Assembly: GCA_028820505.1 (NCBI GenBank)
Contig: JAPPIT010000174.1
Coordinates: 1-46,028 of the forward strand
DNA from: Defluviicoccus sp.
GTDB taxonomy: Bacteria; Pseudomonadota; Alphaproteobacteria; MPNO01
DNA: 46,028 bases
Direction: 5' to 3'
Part shown: positions 33,773-43,041 of the stretch, piece by piece
How positions within the stretch are numbered: the stretch's first letter is position 1
Layout of the letters: every line of letters starts with the position of its first letter
The notes under the pieces: model-generated
Told to the model about the DNA's origin: nothing
The model's input: only the letters and a program-made list of their open reading frames with translations
The model's database searches: none
Program-made: the position numbers and the translations under genes

Positions 33773-34852
33773 ATGAAGGAAAAGGCCAGTCGCGGCCGTT
33801 TCTTCGAGGATTTTCGCCTGGGCGAGGAATTGATCCACGCGACACCGCGCAGCGTGACTCAAGGGGATGCGGCCCTCTATTTGGGACTGTATGGCTCACG
33901 ATTTGCAGTCAATTCATCAGATACCTTCGCGCGGCGCCTCGGTCTCGCGGCCGCCCCGCTGGACGATTTTCTGGTCTTCCACCTCGTCTTCGGGCGGACC
34001 GTGCCGGATGTGTCGCGCAACGGTGTTTCCAATCTCGGCTACGCGGAGGGCCGTTTCGGCGTCCCGGTCTACCCTGGAGACACCCTGTCCGCGACATCGC
34101 GGGTGATCGGGCTCCGCCAGAACCGGAATGGCGAGACCGGCATCGTCTATGTGCGGTCTCGAGGCGTTAACCAGGACGGGGATCCGGTGGTTGAATTCAG
34201 CCGCTGGGTTATGGTGCGAAAACGCGACCGGGAAGCGCCGGCGCCCGAGACCGTGGTGCCCGAACTCGACGAGTCGGTTGACGCCGAGAACCTCGTCGTG
34301 CCCGAAGGGTTGGTGGCGGCGGATTACGACACCCGGATGTCAGGCTCCGCGCATCTCTGGGAAGATTATGAGCCGGACGAGCGGCTCGACCATGTCGACG
34401 GGATGACGGTCGAGGAATCCGACCAGGCCATGGTCACCCGCCTCTACCAGAACAACGCCCCGGTCCATCTCAACGCGCACATGATGGAAACCAGCCGTTT
34501 CGGCCGTCGCATCGCGATGGCGGGTCACGTGATCAGCATTGCCCGGACCCTGTCGTTCAACGGCCTCGGCAATGCGTTCCGCGTCGCCGCTTTCAACGGT
34601 GGCCGGCATGTCGCGCCGGTCTTCGCCGGGGACACGCTGTACGCATGGTCGGAAGTACTGGAGAAATCGCCGCTTCCCGTGCGCGACGACCTGGGGGCGC
34701 TACGCCTTCGCACCGTCGCCGTGAAGGATCGTGATTGCGCCGATTTTCCGCTCAGGACTCCCCACGGCGATCACGACCCGGCGGTGGTTCTCGAGCTGGA
34801 CTACACCGTTCTCCTACCGCGCCGGGCCGAGCCGGATCGTTTCTCCGGGTAG
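33773..34852 (+). CDS. MaoC-like double-hotdog acyl-CoA hydratase
   Basis: 359 residues. Two hotdog halves: N-terminal 'GRFFEDFRLGEELIHATPRSVTQGDAALYLGLYGSRFAV' and 'YPGDTLSATSRVIGLR', then 'YQNNAPVHLNAHMMETSRFGRRIAMAGHVISIARTLSFNGL' and 'VFAGDTLYAWSEVLEK'. The layout is that of mesaconyl-CoA / MaoC double-hotdog hydratases. It hydrates an enoyl-CoA and therefore fits downstream of the acyl-CoA synthetase encoded further along. Confidence 0.82.
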   Translation: MKEKASRGRFFEDFRLGEELIHATPRSVTQGDAALYLGLYGSRFAVNSSDTFARRLGLAAAPLDDFLVFHLVFGRTVPDVSRNGVSNLGYAEGRFGVPVYPGDTLSATSRVIGLRQNRNGETGIVYVRSRGVNQDGDPVVEFSRWVMVRKRDREAPAPETVVPELDESVDAENLVVPEGLVAADYDTRMSGSAHLWEDYEPDERLDHVDGMTVEESDQAMVTRLYQNNAPVHLNAHMMETSRFGRRIAMAGHVISIARTLSFNGLGNAFRVAAFNGGRHVAPVFAGDTLYAWSEVLEKSPLPVRDDLGALRLRTVAVKDRDCADFPLRTPHGDHDPAVVLELDYTVLLPRRAEPDRFSG

Positions 34853-34945
34853 CTGTTCATCGGCGAGCGGGAGGCACTATACTTTTCGGGCGGAAACGAG
34901 GAGAGCGATGAAATCGCCGGTTTTCGCCTGCCAAGGGAGGGTTGC

Positions 34946-35734
34946 ATGGCACCGAGCGAGCTGGACGCCGGCGCGCCGATCTACGGGCCGAGCCAAATCA
35001 CCGAAGAAACCTTTAGCGATACCCCGGACGAGTATCAGGAGTTGGTGCGCTGGGTGGTCGGGCGGCAGCTTCTGGAGGAGCTGTCGGCGGCGTGCATCTT
35101 CGCCAAGGCGGCACCCCTGTTCTACCACGAAGGTCCGGAGAAGGTTCGGTATTGCATACATCTGGCCGAGGAGGAGGTCGGGCACTGCCGCGCGGTCGCC
35201 CGGATCCTTCCCGGGATCGGCCTCGACTACAGCCTGTTCGCCAACCACGACAGGCCCTACGCCCAGGACTTCCACGGCGATCCCGATTTTCCCCAGAGCT
35301 GGGAAGACGTTCTCGTCTTCAATTGGCTTGCGGAGGAAAGCGGCCGGTTGTTCCTCTGGTCGATGCGGGATACCAGCTACGCGCCCTATGCGAACGTGAA
35401 CCGGGCGATCATCGCCGAGGAGGAACGCCACGCCGAAGGCGGTCCGACGCACCTGATCCGGCACATCGAGGAGAACGGGGACGCGGCGCGCGAGAAGGTC
35501 CAGGAAAGCGTCGACGAGTGGTTCCCCAAGGCCATCCGGCTCCTCGGCGTGCCGCGCAGCGCGAAGCAGCAGAAGTTTCACTACTACGGCCTCAAGGCCG
35601 AGGATACCGAGGAACAGCTGCCGCTCTGGCTCGATGCCGTCTTGCCCTATGCCGACCAGCTCAGGCTGAGGGTGCCGACGGCCGGGGAAATGCGCGCCAG
35701 CGGCCTGGTCGTGCCCTCGCAGATCGATTGGTGA
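34946..35734 (+). CDS. PaaA/PaaC-like diiron protein
   Basis: 262 residues; ATG 34946 has GGGAGG upstream. Four-helix ferritin-like fold with diiron ligands: Glu44/45, E77xxH80 (EEEVGH), Glu130/131 (LAEESGR), E159xxH162 (EEERHAE). This is the pattern of the phenylacetyl-CoA epoxidase subunits PaaA/PaaC. No PaaB, PaaD or PaaE reductase genes lie alongside, so it is either an orphan oxygenase served by another reductase or a non-epoxidase diiron enzyme. The adjacent acyl-CoA synthetase suggests a CoA thioester substrate. Confidence 0.82.
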   Translation: MAPSELDAGAPIYGPSQITEETFSDTPDEYQELVRWVVGRQLLEELSAACIFAKAAPLFYHEGPEKVRYCIHLAEEEVGHCRAVARILPGIGLDYSLFANHDRPYAQDFHGDPDFPQSWEDVLVFNWLAEESGRLFLWSMRDTSYAPYANVNRAIIAEEERHAEGGPTHLIRHIEENGDAAREKVQESVDEWFPKAIRLLGVPRSAKQQKFHYYGLKAEDTEEQLPLWLDAVLPYADQLRLRVPTAGEMRASGLVVPSQIDW

Positions 35735-35767
35735 CGATGGGATAGTCGGCCGCACTGGCACGGGATC

Positions 35768-37642
35768 ATGAACATCACCGGCGCCACGGCGGAACGGGCC
35801 AGGGAGGCCTGCGATAGGCTGAGCCGGTCGACAGTTCCCGAAATCTTCGCCGAGCGGGTCGCGGAGTCGGGCGATGCCATCGCGCTCCGCTACAAGGAGG
35901 AAGGCCTCTACCGCGAGCTCGGCTGGGCGCGGTATCAGGCGCGCGTGAAGGCGGTCGCCGCGGGGCTGGTGTCGCTCGGGCTCGCCCGCGGCGACAGGCT
36001 GGCGATCATGGGCGATCCCACCGTCGAGTATCTCCTCGCCCACATGGCCAGCATTTTCGCCGCCGCCATGCCCTTCGGCATCTACCCCACATCCTCCCCC
36101 AGCGAGGTGGCCTTTCAGCTCCGGAAAGGCAGGGCGAGGATCGTCGTGGCCGGCGATCAGGAACATCTGGACAAGGTGCTGGGGGCCGAGGCGACGGCAG
36201 GGCGGCGGCTCGTCGACCGCATCGTCCTGATCGATTGCCGAACCAGGTTTCTGTACGACGATCCGCGTATACTGCCTTTCGTCGAGCTCGAAGAACGGGG
36301 CGACGCCGACGACAAAGCGGCTCGGGAATGCGAGGCGCGGATCTCTGGCCTCGATGCGGAGTCTCCCGTCGGGCTGATCTTCACATCCGGCACTACCGGC
36401 GACGCGAAGGGCGCCATGTTTACCCACGGGGGGATGCTGGTGGGTCTCGGCTATTGCCTCTTCCGTGCGATGCCGGAACTCGCTGAACGCCCGCACCGTG
36501 TGGTCACCCATCTTCCCCTGGCGCACGGGATGGGCCAAGGGTTGAGCCTGTTCATCCCCCTCTTCGCCGACGTCATCCAGCACATCCCCGAGCGGGGGCA
36601 GACCCTGGGTGCCCTGCTGCGCGAGGTCCGTCCCACCTCGCTGCTGGGCGTGCCCCGCATATGGCAGAAGTTCGGCTCCCAGATTTCGACCGCCGTCGAG
36701 ATGTCGGGAGGCCTGCGGCGCAGGCTCTTCAAGCTGGCGGAGCGAACCGGGCGCGAGCGCGCCCGCCGTCTATGGGAAACCCGCGCCCGCCATGCCGGGC
36801 CGTTCCTGGAGCTCCGGTACCGGCTGCTGCATGCCGTCATGATCTGGCCGGCGCTCTACAAGACAGGAATGGCCCATCTCGTCGGCGGCTCAAGCGGTGG
36901 CGCCCCCTTGCCCGAAGGCGTGCAGGAACGCTGGCAGGCCTGGGGAATTCCGCTGCGCAACTTTTACGGCACCACCGAGGCCGGGGTAACCTCGCTTCAG
37001 GACGCGCCTTGGCCGCGTCCGGAAGACCCGTTGCAGACGATCTATCCGAACGAAGTCATTGCCGGGAAGGATGACGAGATCATCGTCGCGGGGCCCGGAA
37101 GCTTCTCCTGCTACTGGGAGGAGCCCGAGGAGACCGCCTCCGTCCGGGCCGAGAACGGGGCCGTGTCGACGGGAGATATCGCAGCCTTCCGAGCCGACGG
37201 CGGCCATCTGATCGTCGACCGCAAGAAGGACATCCTGATCACCAGCGGCGGCAAGAATATCGCCCCAGCCCTGGTCGAGAACGCTCTCAAGACGTCGCCC
37301 TATATCAGCGAGGCGATCATCTTTGGAGACAACCGCAAATACGTCACCGCGCTGATCGAGATCGACTTCGACACCCTGTCCCATTGGGCGCGCACTAACG
37401 ACGTTCCCTATACGGGCTTCAAGAGCCTGGTCGAGAACGACAAGGTGATCGGCCATGTGGGAGGGGAGATAACCCGCGCCAACGAGCTGCTGGCGCGGCC
37501 CGAGCAGATCAAGTTCTTCCGTATCCTGCCGAAGGAACTGGACCCCGAAGAAGGAGACACAACCCCAACGCGCAAAGTCAAGCGCGCACTCGCTTACGAA
37601 ATGTTCCAGCACCTTGTCGAGGATATGTATGCGGAAGCCTGA
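35768..37642 (+). CDS. AMP-forming acyl-CoA synthetase (long-chain type)
   Basis: 624 residues. P-loop-like motif TSGTTGDAKG at 206-215; 'GGSSGGAPLPEGVQERWQAWGIPLRNFYGTTEAG' (A5 motif FYGTTEAG), A8-like 'VSTGDIAAFRADGGHLIVDRKKDILITSGGKNIAP', and a C-terminal 'DPEEGDTTPTRKVKR'. It belongs to the FadD15/long-chain acyl-CoA synthetase branch. It activates the acid product of the pathway to its CoA ester. It is the last gene before a gap with two hairpins. Confidence 0.88.
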   Translation: MNITGATAERAREACDRLSRSTVPEIFAERVAESGDAIALRYKEEGLYRELGWARYQARVKAVAAGLVSLGLARGDRLAIMGDPTVEYLLAHMASIFAAAMPFGIYPTSSPSEVAFQLRKGRARIVVAGDQEHLDKVLGAEATAGRRLVDRIVLIDCRTRFLYDDPRILPFVELEERGDADDKAARECEARISGLDAESPVGLIFTSGTTGDAKGAMFTHGGMLVGLGYCLFRAMPELAERPHRVVTHLPLAHGMGQGLSLFIPLFADVIQHIPERGQTLGALLREVRPTSLLGVPRIWQKFGSQISTAVEMSGGLRRRLFKLAERTGRERARRLWETRARHAGPFLELRYRLLHAVMIWPALYKTGMAHLVGGSSGGAPLPEGVQERWQAWGIPLRNFYGTTEAGVTSLQDAPWPRPEDPLQTIYPNEVIAGKDDEIIVAGPGSFSCYWEEPEETASVRAENGAVSTGDIAAFRADGGHLIVDRKKDILITSGGKNIAPALVENALKTSPYISEAIIFGDNRKYVTALIEIDFDTLSHWARTNDVPYTGFKSLVENDKVIGHVGGEITRANELLARPEQIKFFRILPKELDPEEGDTTPTRKVKRALAYEMFQHLVEDMYAEA

Positions 37643-37700
37643 CCCGACAGTGCGTCGGGTGAACCCAGCGCCGGCCCTCATCCCGGGAGGGAGAGGGCCC
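37642..37700 (+). promoter_or_regulatory. Two hairpins between the acyl-CoA synthetase and the Liv-type binding protein
   Basis: ACCCGAC at 37642-37648 pairs with GTCGGGT at 37654-37660, directly at the synthetase stop. GGCCCTC (37673-37679) pairs with GAGGGCC (37693-37699). Neither is followed by a T run, so they may be processing, stability or weak termination elements that separate two transcription units. Confidence 0.5.
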
Positions 37701-37723
37701 CCGAACAACGGGAGGAAACAGTC

Positions 37724-38932
37724 ATGAAACGCAAGTCCATATCCGCTGTGGCCGCAATTCTGTGTGCAACGGGCTTGGCTACCGGCTTCGCCGCGCCGGC
37801 CGCGGCGGACAGCTACAAACTGGGCTACATCACCGATCTGTCGGGTCCGTTCGTGGACACGTTCAAGCCCGTCCTGCAGGGCTTCGAGCTCTACATGAAG
37901 CGGGTCAACGCGGCGGGCGGCATCAACGGGCGCAAGGTGGAGATCGTTGCCCGCGACGACCAACTGAACGCCCAGCGCGCCGCGGCCCATGCCCGCGAAC
38001 TGATCAGTGGCGAAGGCGTGAACAGCCTCTGGGCGATGAGCATGTCGAGCACGCTTCCCGGTATCTACAAGCTGGCAAAACGTCACAAGGTGCCCGCGAT
38101 ATCCTCCGTCAGCGCTATCGGCATGACCCTGCCGCCGGCGCACGACTACGCCTATTCGACGGGCAATCCCTTCAATGTCGCGGGCGAGGTTGCCGGCAAG
38201 CTTGCCGAACAGCTCTTCCCCGGCAAGGGGCGGATGACCTGCGTCACCATCGAGTCTGCCGGCGGATTCGCCGCATGCGCCCACACCGAGGCGTCGTTCA
38301 AGGATCGGGGATTCACGGTGGAAAAGGTGTTCTTCTCGCCGCGCAAGGTCGAGTTCGGACCGCTGGGTCAGAAGATCGCCGGAACCGAGCCGCAGCTCGT
38401 CGTCACCCATCTGCCGCCGCGGCTGACCGAGGGTGTGATGATCCATACCCGCGCCGGCGGCTACAAAGGCCCGATGATGTTCAACAATGTCAGCATCAAC
38501 GAGGCGGGGCTCATCCAGGGTGTGGAGAAAGCCGGCGTCTCCGAAGGCGTGTACACGTTCTCACGCTATACGCTGGCTCATGAAGAGACGCCCGAACTGG
38601 CCGAGATCAAGGCGACGGCGAAGAAATTCGGGATGGACCCCGACAAGATCGCGGTCAACCACGTGATCGGCTGGGTGAGCGCCAGGCTCGCCGAGGCCGC
38701 GTTGAAGAAATGCGGCTGGCCGTGCTCCGGCGATGCCCTGAACAATGCGCTGGACGACATTTCCGTCGACATGGGACAGCTCACGGGCGGGCCGATCACC
38801 TTCAAGGGCAACGACCATCAGGGCATGTCCTGGTGGAAGGTCTACAAGTTCGATGGTGCCTCCAAGAAGTTCAAACCCGTTACCGACTGGGTGGCTGCTC
38901 CGAGCACGCTCCAATACAAGATCAAGAACTGA
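37724..38932 (+). CDS. Branched-chain-amino-acid-type (Liv) substrate-binding protein
   Basis: 402 residues. Signal peptide about 1-28 (AAPAAAD), then 'SYKLGYITDLSGPFVDTFKPVLQGFELYMKRVNAAGGINGRKVEIVARDDQLNAQRAAAHARELI', the periplasmic-binding-protein type I pattern of Liv/urea/aromatic importers. Strong GGAGG ribosome site. In catabolic clusters such binding proteins commonly carry aromatic acids, so this need not be an amino-acid transporter. It starts the second importer of the cluster. Confidence 0.88.
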   Translation: MKRKSISAVAAILCATGLATGFAAPAAADSYKLGYITDLSGPFVDTFKPVLQGFELYMKRVNAAGGINGRKVEIVARDDQLNAQRAAAHARELISGEGVNSLWAMSMSSTLPGIYKLAKRHKVPAISSVSAIGMTLPPAHDYAYSTGNPFNVAGEVAGKLAEQLFPGKGRMTCVTIESAGGFAACAHTEASFKDRGFTVEKVFFSPRKVEFGPLGQKIAGTEPQLVVTHLPPRLTEGVMIHTRAGGYKGPMMFNNVSINEAGLIQGVEKAGVSEGVYTFSRYTLAHEETPELAEIKATAKKFGMDPDKIAVNHVIGWVSARLAEAALKKCGWPCSGDALNNALDDISVDMGQLTGGPITFKGNDHQGMSWWKVYKFDGASKKFKPVTDWVAAPSTLQYKIKN

Positions 38933-38961
38933 GCTGCGGCGCGAGGCTGACCTTTTCTGGA

Positions 38962-38986
38962 ACCTGGGCCGGTCTCCGGCCCAGGT
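38962..38986 (+). terminator. Perfect hairpin after the binding-protein gene
   Basis: ACCTGGGCCGG (38962-38972) and CCGGCCCAGGT (38976-38986) form an 11-bp stem with a TCT loop, 30 bp after the stop. No T tract follows, so rather than a simple terminator it is likely an mRNA-stabilising or attenuating element that keeps binding protein in excess over the membrane components. Confidence 0.6.
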
Positions 38987-39049
38987 CCCCCTCGACGGCG
39001 ATCGAAGCATGGTCTGAGCGGATGAGGTGACACGGGCGGGAGTGCCGCG

Positions 39050-39907
39050 ATGCTGCAGGTGATAACCGTGCTCGAGATCGCCGGCGTCTATGCGTTGTTG
39101 GCGCTCGGCCTGGTGATGATCTATCGCACCAGCCGGGTGCTCAACCTGGCGCAGGGCGAGCTCGCGATCATTTGTGCCTACGTTGCCGCGGTAACCACCG
39201 GGGCCGGTCTTCCCTGGTTTCTGGCGATTCCCGTCACATTGGCCACGGGCGCCATCGCGGGTGCCGTCATCTACGTCTCCACAATGCGGCCGATCCTCGG
39301 CGAGTCGCCCGTCGTGGGCATCATGACGACAGTCGGGGTCGCCATCCTGATCCGCGGGGTCATGGTCATCGCCTTCGGCGGCGATACCACGATGCTGGAT
39401 TCGCCCTTCGGAGAAGCCGTCGTTCTTGCCGGGGTCGAGGTTGGCCCCGAGCACCTGGTGGTGCTGGGCGGGTCGTGGGGCTGTGTATTGCTGATCATCC
39501 TGTTCAATTTCTACTCCAGCACCGGCCTCCTGATGCGCGCCGTCAGCGACGACGTCACCCTGTCGGCGCAGCGCGGAATCGACGTCGATCGCATCGTCGG
39601 CATCGCATGGGTTCTGGCGCTTGTGGTGGGCGCGGTGGCCGGATACCTGCATGGGCAGCGCGCCCTGATTTCGACCGCGGCGACGCTGATCGGCGTCAAT
39701 GCTCTGATCGCCGCCTTCATCGGCGGAATGGACAGCTTTCGCGGCGCCATAGTCGGCGCACTGACAGTGGCGGTGGTGGAGTTCGTCACCATTCAGCTCG
39801 TTGAGTCCCATTGGGCGGAGATCGCCCTGGTCGTCCTGATGCTGGTTGTGCTCACGTTCCGCCCCTGGGGGCTGTTCGGCACCGTAGAAGAACTGGAACG
39901 GGTGTGA
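39050..39907 (+). CDS. livH: LivH-type ABC permease
   Basis: 285 residues with about eight hydrophobic segments; 'LVMIYRTSRVLNLAQGELAIICAYV' near the start is the LivH signature region, and 'RAVSDDVTLSAQRGIDVDRIVGIAWVLALVVGAVAGYLHGQ' the cytoplasmic coupling region. Substrate unknown; it pairs with the next gene. Confidence 0.9.
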   Translation: MLQVITVLEIAGVYALLALGLVMIYRTSRVLNLAQGELAIICAYVAAVTTGAGLPWFLAIPVTLATGAIAGAVIYVSTMRPILGESPVVGIMTTVGVAILIRGVMVIAFGGDTTMLDSPFGEAVVLAGVEVGPEHLVVLGGSWGCVLLIILFNFYSSTGLLMRAVSDDVTLSAQRGIDVDRIVGIAWVLALVVGAVAGYLHGQRALISTAATLIGVNALIAAFIGGMDSFRGAIVGALTVAVVEFVTIQLVESHWAEIALVVLMLVVLTFRPWGLFGTVEELERV

Positions 39908-40992
39908 ACGCCGGCCGGGCCAACGCGGCGCGTCGGCCGCCCACACTTCCGACGCGCATCACCCACCGGATCGAGCTGTTCCGCGGCCGCGAGTGGGTGT
40001 GGCTCGGCGCCGGCGCGGTCGCGGCTCTCGCCTGGCCGATGCTGGTCACTCAGCATTGGCTGCACATCACTAACCTGTCGCTGATCGCGGTGATGGGGGC
40101 GGTGGGCCTCAACCTGCTGACCGGGAATGCGCGGTTGGTCTCGCTCGGTCAGGCGGCATTCCTCGCCATCGGGGGCTTCTCCGCCGGCGCCATGTCCCAC
40201 CATTTCGGAACGCCGTTCTGGCTGAACCTGATCGTCGCCACGCTGATGGGCGGGCTCTTCGGACTCATCGTCGCCATCCCGTCGCTGAGGCTGAAGGCGC
40301 TCTATGTCGCCATCACGACCTTGGCGCTCCATTTCGGCGTGACCGCGGCGTTTGCGGTCTATCTGGCCCGCGTCATTCGTTCGGAAGGCATATTGATCGA
40401 TCCCCCGCAATTCGGCTTTTTCGAGCTCTATGACGCCGCGCCCTGGTATTACTTCCTTCTGCTGATTGCAACGCTGGTCGTTATCGGCGCGCTCAACCTG
40501 CAGCGCAGCCATCTGGGACGGCGCTGGGTCGCGGTGGCGGACCACGAGGTGGCGTCATCGGCGCTCGGGATTTCGATCCACCGGGCCAAGCTCTCGGTCT
40601 TCGTGATCACCTCCATGCTGGTATCCTTCGCCGGCTGCCTCGGCGCCTATTACGAAGGCGTCGTGACCGAGGGCTTCTACGACCTCCATCTCGCCATCGC
40701 CTACTTGGCGATGATCATCGTCGGCGGTCTGGGAAGCGTGCTGGGCTCGATCCTCGGCGCCTTCCTGATCACCCTGATGCCCTACGGGCTGGATCTCCTG
40801 CTCAAGTTCGGAGGCGTCAAAATCTCCGCGGGCTCGATCAGCGGACTGCACTCCGTGCTCTACGGTGTGCTGATCGTGGGATTCATGCTCTTCGAGCCGC
40901 TCGGGCTGGCCGAAATATGGCGACGGGTAAGAGACTATTTCATGCTCTGGCCGTTCAAGTACCGGCCGCTGGACCAGTTGAGGCAAAGATGA
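39904..40992 (+). CDS. livM: LivM-type ABC permease
   Basis: 362 residues from a GTG at 39904 that overlaps the livH stop (GTGTGA). 'LSLIAVMGAVGLNLLTGNARLVSLGQAAFLAIGGFSAGAM' is the LivM N-terminal pattern, and 'AVADHEVASSALGISIHRAKLSVFVITSMLVSFAGCLGAYYEG' the coupling loop. About eight to nine membrane helices. The C-terminal tail is cytoplasmic. Confidence 0.9.
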   Translation: MNAGRANAARRPPTLPTRITHRIELFRGREWVWLGAGAVAALAWPMLVTQHWLHITNLSLIAVMGAVGLNLLTGNARLVSLGQAAFLAIGGFSAGAMSHHFGTPFWLNLIVATLMGGLFGLIVAIPSLRLKALYVAITTLALHFGVTAAFAVYLARVIRSEGILIDPPQFGFFELYDAAPWYYFLLLIATLVVIGALNLQRSHLGRRWVAVADHEVASSALGISIHRAKLSVFVITSMLVSFAGCLGAYYEGVVTEGFYDLHLAIAYLAMIIVGGLGSVLGSILGAFLITLMPYGLDLLLKFGGVKISAGSISGLHSVLYGVLIVGFMLFEPLGLAEIWRRVRDYFMLWPFKYRPLDQLRQR

Positions 40993-41798
40993 CCGAGCCC
41001 CTTCTGGTTATCGAACAGCTCGAAGTTGTCTATGGCGACGTGGTGCGCGCCATGCAGGGCGTCTCCCTCTCGGTGGCCGAGGGGGCCATCGTCGCGCTGG
41101 TCGGTCTGAATGGCGCTGGCAAGACCAGCACTTTGCGGGCGATCTCGGGCTTTCTGCCGGCCGAGAAGGCGGAAATCACCGACGGCGCAATCCGCTTCGC
41201 CGGTCGGTCCATCCGGGGTCTGCGACCCGACCAGACAGCACGGATGGGAATCGCCCTGGTACCGGAGCAAGACAAGGTCTTCACAACGCTCAGCGTTCAC
41301 GAAAACATCGAGATCGGTTGGCGCGGACGGCGTTCGACGGAAGGAAGCGATCCGAAGGTCACCCTCTCCAACGTCTATGACCTCTTTCCGCTGCTCGCCG
41401 AAAAGCGAGACCGTCGTGCCATCCTGGTCTCGGGCGGGGAACGGCAGTTGACCGCCATAGCCGCGGCGTTGCTGAGCCAGCCCCGCCTGATGATGGTCGA
41501 TGAGGTCTCGCTCGGCCTGTCGCCGGCGATGGCGAGCCTGGTGCTGTCCAGGCTCAAGGATCTCAACCGCGAACTCGGTCTCACCCTGCTGATCGTCGAT
41601 CAGAACGTGCGCGCCGCGTTGGAAATAGCCGATCACGGCTACGTCATGGAGAACGGCCTGATCGTCTATGACGGCACGGCCGATACTCTGATGGGCCACG
41701 GCGACGTACAGGAATTCTATCTCGGCGTTAGCGGCGACGAACGCCAGAGTTACCGGGACGTGAAGCAGTACCGAAGGACACGGCGGTGGTGGGGATGA
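40989..41798 (+). CDS. livF: LivF-type ABC ATPase
   Basis: 269 residues; ATG overlaps livM (ATGA). Walker A GLNGAGKTST, 'GIALVPEQDKVFTTLSVHENIEIG' typical of LivF, signature VSGGERQ (variant of LSGGEQQ), Walker B LMMVDEVSLGLSP, His switch LIVDQN (Gln/Asn in place of the usual His, as is common in LivF). It has a C-terminal extension after the usual end. Confidence 0.9.
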   Translation: MTEPLLVIEQLEVVYGDVVRAMQGVSLSVAEGAIVALVGLNGAGKTSTLRAISGFLPAEKAEITDGAIRFAGRSIRGLRPDQTARMGIALVPEQDKVFTTLSVHENIEIGWRGRRSTEGSDPKVTLSNVYDLFPLLAEKRDRRAILVSGGERQLTAIAAALLSQPRLMMVDEVSLGLSPAMASLVLSRLKDLNRELGLTLLIVDQNVRAALEIADHGYVMENGLIVYDGTADTLMGHGDVQEFYLGVSGDERQSYRDVKQYRRTRRWWG

Positions 41799-42559
41799 CG
41801 ACGGAATCGCGGCTCGAAGTCCGGGACATTCATCTCAGTTTCGGCGAGATCAGGGCGTTGCAGGGCGTGGATGTGGACGTCCCGTCCCGCGGCATTACAG
41901 CCCTCATCGGACCCAACGGGGCAGGGAAGACGGCCCTCCTGAACAGCGTCAGCGGGATTTACAGGCCGCAGTCGGGTCGGGTTCTGCTGGACGGAGAGGA
42001 TCTTGTCGGCCTGCCGCCGCATGTGGTTGCCAAGGCGGGTGTGGGGCGAAGCTTCCAGCATCTCGAGCTGTTCGCCCGATTGACGGTTACCGAGAACCTG
42101 CTGGTCGCCCGCGACTTTCTGTTCTCCGGAAATCCCGTCTCGGCGATGGTGTTCTACGGTTCGGCACGCCGCCAGGAAATGCAACATCGCGCGGCCGTGG
42201 AATCGATCATCGATTTCTTCGAACTCTGGCCCTATCGAGACGTGCCGGCCAGGGCGCTCCCCTATGGCGTGCAGAAACTGGTCGGGTTCGCGCGCGCCAT
42301 GGCATCGGAGGCCAAGCTCTTGTTGCTCGACGAGCCGGGCAGCGGCCTCACCCGCGACGAGAAGGAAGATCTCGCGCGGTTTCTCCTCAGGCTGCGCGAC
42401 GACCGAAGAATCCCGATCCTCTGGATCGAGCACGATCTGGACATGGTGCTCGATCTGGCGGACCACATTTATGCGCTTGACCTTGGCCGCGTCATTGCGT
42501 CCGGCGATGCCGACGCGATCCGCGACAACGCGGCCGTCGCCGCGTCCTATGTCGGCTGA
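41795..42559 (+). CDS. livG: LivG-type ABC ATPase
   Basis: 254 residues from ATG 41795, overlapping the livF stop; upstream GTG codons are possible but the G-rich ribosome site favours this ATG. Walker A GPNGAGKTALL, 'VGRSFQHLELFARLTVTENLLVARDFL' (LivG pattern), signature LPYGVQKLVGFARAM, Walker B LLLLDEPGSGLT, His switch WIEHDLD. Confidence 0.9.
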   Translation: MTTESRLEVRDIHLSFGEIRALQGVDVDVPSRGITALIGPNGAGKTALLNSVSGIYRPQSGRVLLDGEDLVGLPPHVVAKAGVGRSFQHLELFARLTVTENLLVARDFLFSGNPVSAMVFYGSARRQEMQHRAAVESIIDFFELWPYRDVPARALPYGVQKLVGFARAMASEAKLLLLDEPGSGLTRDEKEDLARFLLRLRDDRRIPILWIEHDLDMVLDLADHIYALDLGRVIASGDADAIRDNAAVAASYVG

Positions 42560-42591
42560 ACGACGTTGCCAACCCAGCGGGAGATGAAGCG

Positions 42592-43023
42592 ATGAGACTG
42601 AGGGAAGTCAGCATGGTGGCGGCGGACTGTGACCGGACGGCGGGACAGCTGGCGCGGCTGCTGGACTGCGAGGTCTCGGAGGCGGTGACATGCCCCCAAC
42701 CGCCCGTTCAGTCGCGATTTGCAAGCCTGCGATGCGGACCGGCGACGCTCGCCGTCATGGAGAGCACCGCACCCGGCAGTCCGATCGATCGCTTTGTCGA
42801 CGCGCGCGGCGATGGTCTGTTCTCCATCACGTTCGAGGTCGATGACATCGAAGCGGCGATGGCGCATTTCCGCGACTGCGGTGCGGAATTCGTGTGCGAG
42901 GAACCGGTGCGACTCACGGACTATTCCACCGGGTTCGACACCTATCGGGAGTGCCTGGTCAATTTCACCCATCCCCGGACGACGGCGCGGATCCTCATTG
43001 AGTTGCAGGAACTGCGGAAATAG
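42592..43023 (+). CDS. VOC-family (glyoxalase/bleomycin-type) protein
   Basis: 143 residues; GGAG precedes ATG 42592. 'MRLREVSMVAADCDRTAGQLARLLDCE' and 'SITFEVDDIEAAMAHFRDCGAEFVCEEPVRL' show the two beta-alpha-beta-beta-beta modules of the vicinal-oxygen-chelate fold. Possible roles are an isomerase, epimerase or ring-cleavage enzyme. No clear function; it lies between the transporter and the molybdoenzyme. Confidence 0.72.
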   Translation: MRLREVSMVAADCDRTAGQLARLLDCEVSEAVTCPQPPVQSRFASLRCGPATLAVMESTAPGSPIDRFVDARGDGLFSITFEVDDIEAAMAHFRDCGAEFVCEEPVRLTDYSTGFDTYRECLVNFTHPRTTARILIELQELRK

Positions 43024-43041
43024 GCGCGTTTCGAGGACGCC

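Noticed and set aside
34856-34883. Possible promoter (TTCATC, 16 bp, TATACT) before the diiron gene
   Set aside because: The -35 is poor and it lies within a co-directional cluster; too weak to call.
34908-35399. Possible leader gene starting at 34908 with a good GAGGAG ribosome site
   Set aside because: It overlaps the diiron gene out of frame, and the translation is Arg/Ser-rich without structure. A leader role cannot be excluded, but the sequence does not support it.
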